From assembly GCF_012567955.1 (NCBI RefSeq), contig NZ_CP046186.1:452513-458627 (forward strand): DNA of 6,115 bases. The letters run 5' to 3'. Shown here piece after piece: positions 5,000-6,115 of this stretch. The translations under genes and the position numbers were made by a program. Under the pieces are notes generated by a model, which was given only the letters and a program-made list of their open reading frames with translations, had not been told where the DNA came from and made no database searches. How positions within the stretch are numbered: position 1 is the first letter of the stretch; each line of letters begins with the position of its first letter. The stretch comes from Enterobacteriaceae endosymbiont of Donacia bicoloricornis (lineage in GTDB: Bacteria > Pseudomonadota > Gammaproteobacteria > Enterobacterales > Enterobacteriaceae).

Positions 5000-6019
5000 A
5001 TGAAATTTTTTGATGAAGCTATTATACATATTAAAGCAGGTAAAGGAGGTAATGGATGTATTAGTTTTTATCGTGCAAAATTTATTCCTAAAGGAGGTCC
5101 TAATGGAGGTAATGGGGGTAAAGGAGGAAATATATATTTTATATCTGATAATAATATTAATAATTTAAATAATTTTCGTAGTAAAAATAATTATATATCA
5201 CAAAATGGATTTAAAGGACAAAATTATCAATGTACAGGAAAAAATGGTAAAAATTTATTTATTCGAGTTCCAATAGGAACAAATATTATTGATATAAAAA
5301 AACAAATAGTTCTTGTATCATTAAAAAAAAACAAACAAATTTTTTTAGCAGCAAAAGGAGGAAAAGGAGGATTAGGTAATATTAATTTTAAATCTTCTAT
5401 AAATAGAACACCATATAAAAGAACTAAAGGTTTTTTAGGAGAAAAAAAAAAAATAAAATTAGAATTTATTTTAAAAGCAGACTTAAGTGTTTTGGGATTA
5501 CCCAATTCAGGTAAATCAACATTTATAAAAAAAATATCTTCTATAAATACTAAAATTGGAAATTATTTTTTTACAACTACAAAACCTATTTTAGGTATTA
5601 TTAAAAATAAGTTAAATAATTCTTTTATTTCTATTTTAGATGTTCCTAGCATTATAAAAAAATCTTCTCTTGGTAAAGGTTTAGGTTTAAATTTCATTAA
5701 ACATTTTAAATATTGTAATTTATTATTACATTTTATAGATGTATCTATGATTAATATTAAAAATAATATATTTATAGATAATATGATCGATATCATTAAT
5801 TATGAAATTAAAAAATATAATAAAAAAATTTTTTTGAAAGAACAATGGCTTATTTTAAATAAAATTGATTTATTAAATAATAAAAATATTTTACTATTAA
5901 ATAGTAAAAAGATTTTAAAAAAATATAAATTTATAAAAAAATTTTATTTTATTTCATCTAAAAAAAATATTGGAGTAGAAAAATTATTTTTAGATATTTT
6001 AAAATATTTTAATAAATAA
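5000..6019 (+). CDS. obgE: Obg family GTPase ObgE/CgtA, eroded switch II and truncated C-terminus
   Basis: Obg is a GTP-binding factor that associates with the 50S subunit in late ribosome assembly. The protein has 339 residues against about 390 in E. coli. The glycine-rich Obg fold (about 1-158) is recognisable from GKGGNGCISFYR at 14-25, IPKGGPNGGNGGKGG at 29-43 and FKSSINRTP at 130-138, though its aspartates are largely replaced by Lys/Asn. In the G domain, G1 (GLPNSGKST, 166-174), the FTT of G2 (191-193) and G4 (NKID, 287-290) are intact. G3 reads DVPS at 214-217 instead of DxPG, the following EGA segment is KKSS, and G5 is SSK at 319-321 rather than SAx. The acidic C-terminal tail of about 50 residues is absent. 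A 12-base A run (5442-5453) lies at codons 148-152. GTP binding is likely, hydrolysis doubtful. It is downstream of rplU-rpmA as in many bacteria. Confidence 0.96.
   Translation: MKFFDEAIIHIKAGKGGNGCISFYRAKFIPKGGPNGGNGGKGGNIYFISDNNINNLNNFRSKNNYISQNGFKGQNYQCTGKNGKNLFIRVPIGTNIIDIKKQIVLVSLKKNKQIFLAAKGGKGGLGNINFKSSINRTPYKRTKGFLGEKKKIKLEFILKADLSVLGLPNSGKSTFIKKISSINTKIGNYFFTTTKPILGIIKNKLNNSFISILDVPSIIKKSSLGKGLGLNFIKHFKYCNLLLHFIDVSMINIKNNIFIDNMIDIINYEIKKYNKKIFLKEQWLILNKIDLLNNKNILLLNSKKILKKYKFIKKFYFISSKKNIGVEKLFLDILKYFNK
5442..5453 (+). repeat. A12 homopolymer inside obgE
   Basis: Twelve consecutive A bases span codons 148-152 (Glu-Lys-Lys-Lys-Ile), just before the G domain. The frame is intact on both sides, shown by conserved Obg residues before it and the Walker A motif after it. 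Slippage of one base would separate the Obg fold from the GTPase domain. Confidence 0.9.
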
Positions 6020-6046
6020 AAAAAAATAACATAAAAATTAATTTTA

Positions 6047-6085
6047 TTAAAATAATTATATTGTTTTATAACAAAATTATTTTAA
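6047..6085 (+). terminator. Long bulged hairpin after obgE, possible terminator
   Basis: TTAAAATAATT (6047-6057) pairs with AATTATTTTAA (6075-6085), and inside it TTGTT (6061-6065) pairs with AACAA (6070-6074) around a TTAT loop. The result is 16 base pairs with one 3-base bulge (6058-6060). It begins 27 bases after the obgE stop. A second, overlapping 9-bp hairpin follows (6084-6092 with 6096-6104). Position suggests the end of the rplU-rpmA-obgE transcript. Only one G-C pair is present, so strength is uncertain. Confidence 0.45.
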
Positions 6086-6115
6086 ATTAAATTTTATTTA
6101 ATTTTGGATTTTAAA

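Noticed and set aside
5227..5796. Two minus-strand open frames (5227-5505 and 5563-5796)
   Set aside because: Both are antisense to obgE, hydrophobic only because they mirror its Lys/Asn codons, and have no family features or ribosome binding sites.
1..6115. CRISPR array, tRNA, mobile element or a new defence system
   Set aside because: No regularly spaced repeats, no tRNA cloverleaf sequences such as GGTTCGAATCC-like arms, no transposase or nuclease motifs; all coding space is taken by eight known housekeeping genes.

Overview
This window looks like a piece of a strongly reduced, very AT-rich genome of an obligate insect endosymbiont related to the Enterobacterales (Gammaproteobacteria). 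The evidence is a G+C content that by eye is about one fifth or less, heavy Lys/Asn/Ile enrichment in the proteins, homopolymer A runs of 10-13 inside essential genes, and short gene spacers. All eight proteins nonetheless align over nearly their whole length with the E. coli versions as I remember them. Tryptophan is encoded by TGG, so the code is standard. I cannot name the species. No tRNA, rRNA, CRISPR array, insertion sequence or phage gene is visible.

Layout: serS (+, its GTG start is the first base of the window) converges on argR (-), with an all-AT hairpin between them. A 220-base divergent spacer separates argR from the ribosomal pair rplM-rpsI (+). After a 124-base spacer comes murA (+). 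A long perfect inverted repeat fills the murA-rplU gap. Then follow rplU, rpmA and obgE (+), with an 18-base palindrome between rpmA and obgE and another long hairpin after obgE. No gene-free stretch exceeds 300 bases.

From argR to obgE the order and orientations are collinear with the E. coli region argR ... rplM-rpsI ... murA ... rplU-rpmA-(yhbE)-obgE, read in the opposite direction, with the intervening genes deleted (mdh, degS, degQ, zapE, sspAB and many others, ispB, yhbE). Only serS lies elsewhere in E. coli, so the serS/argR boundary is probably a rearrangement junction. The genes serve translation and ribosome biogenesis (serS, rplM, rpsI, rplU, rpmA, obgE), the first committed step of peptidoglycan synthesis (murA), and one transcriptional regulator (argR), which is unusual in such a genome.

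I see no new multi-gene system. The most notable points are an ObgE whose G3/switch II motif has lost its invariant glycine and whose C-terminal tail is missing, the retention of a highly conserved ArgR, the 21-bp perfect inverted repeat after murA, and the long poly(A) tracts in essential genes.
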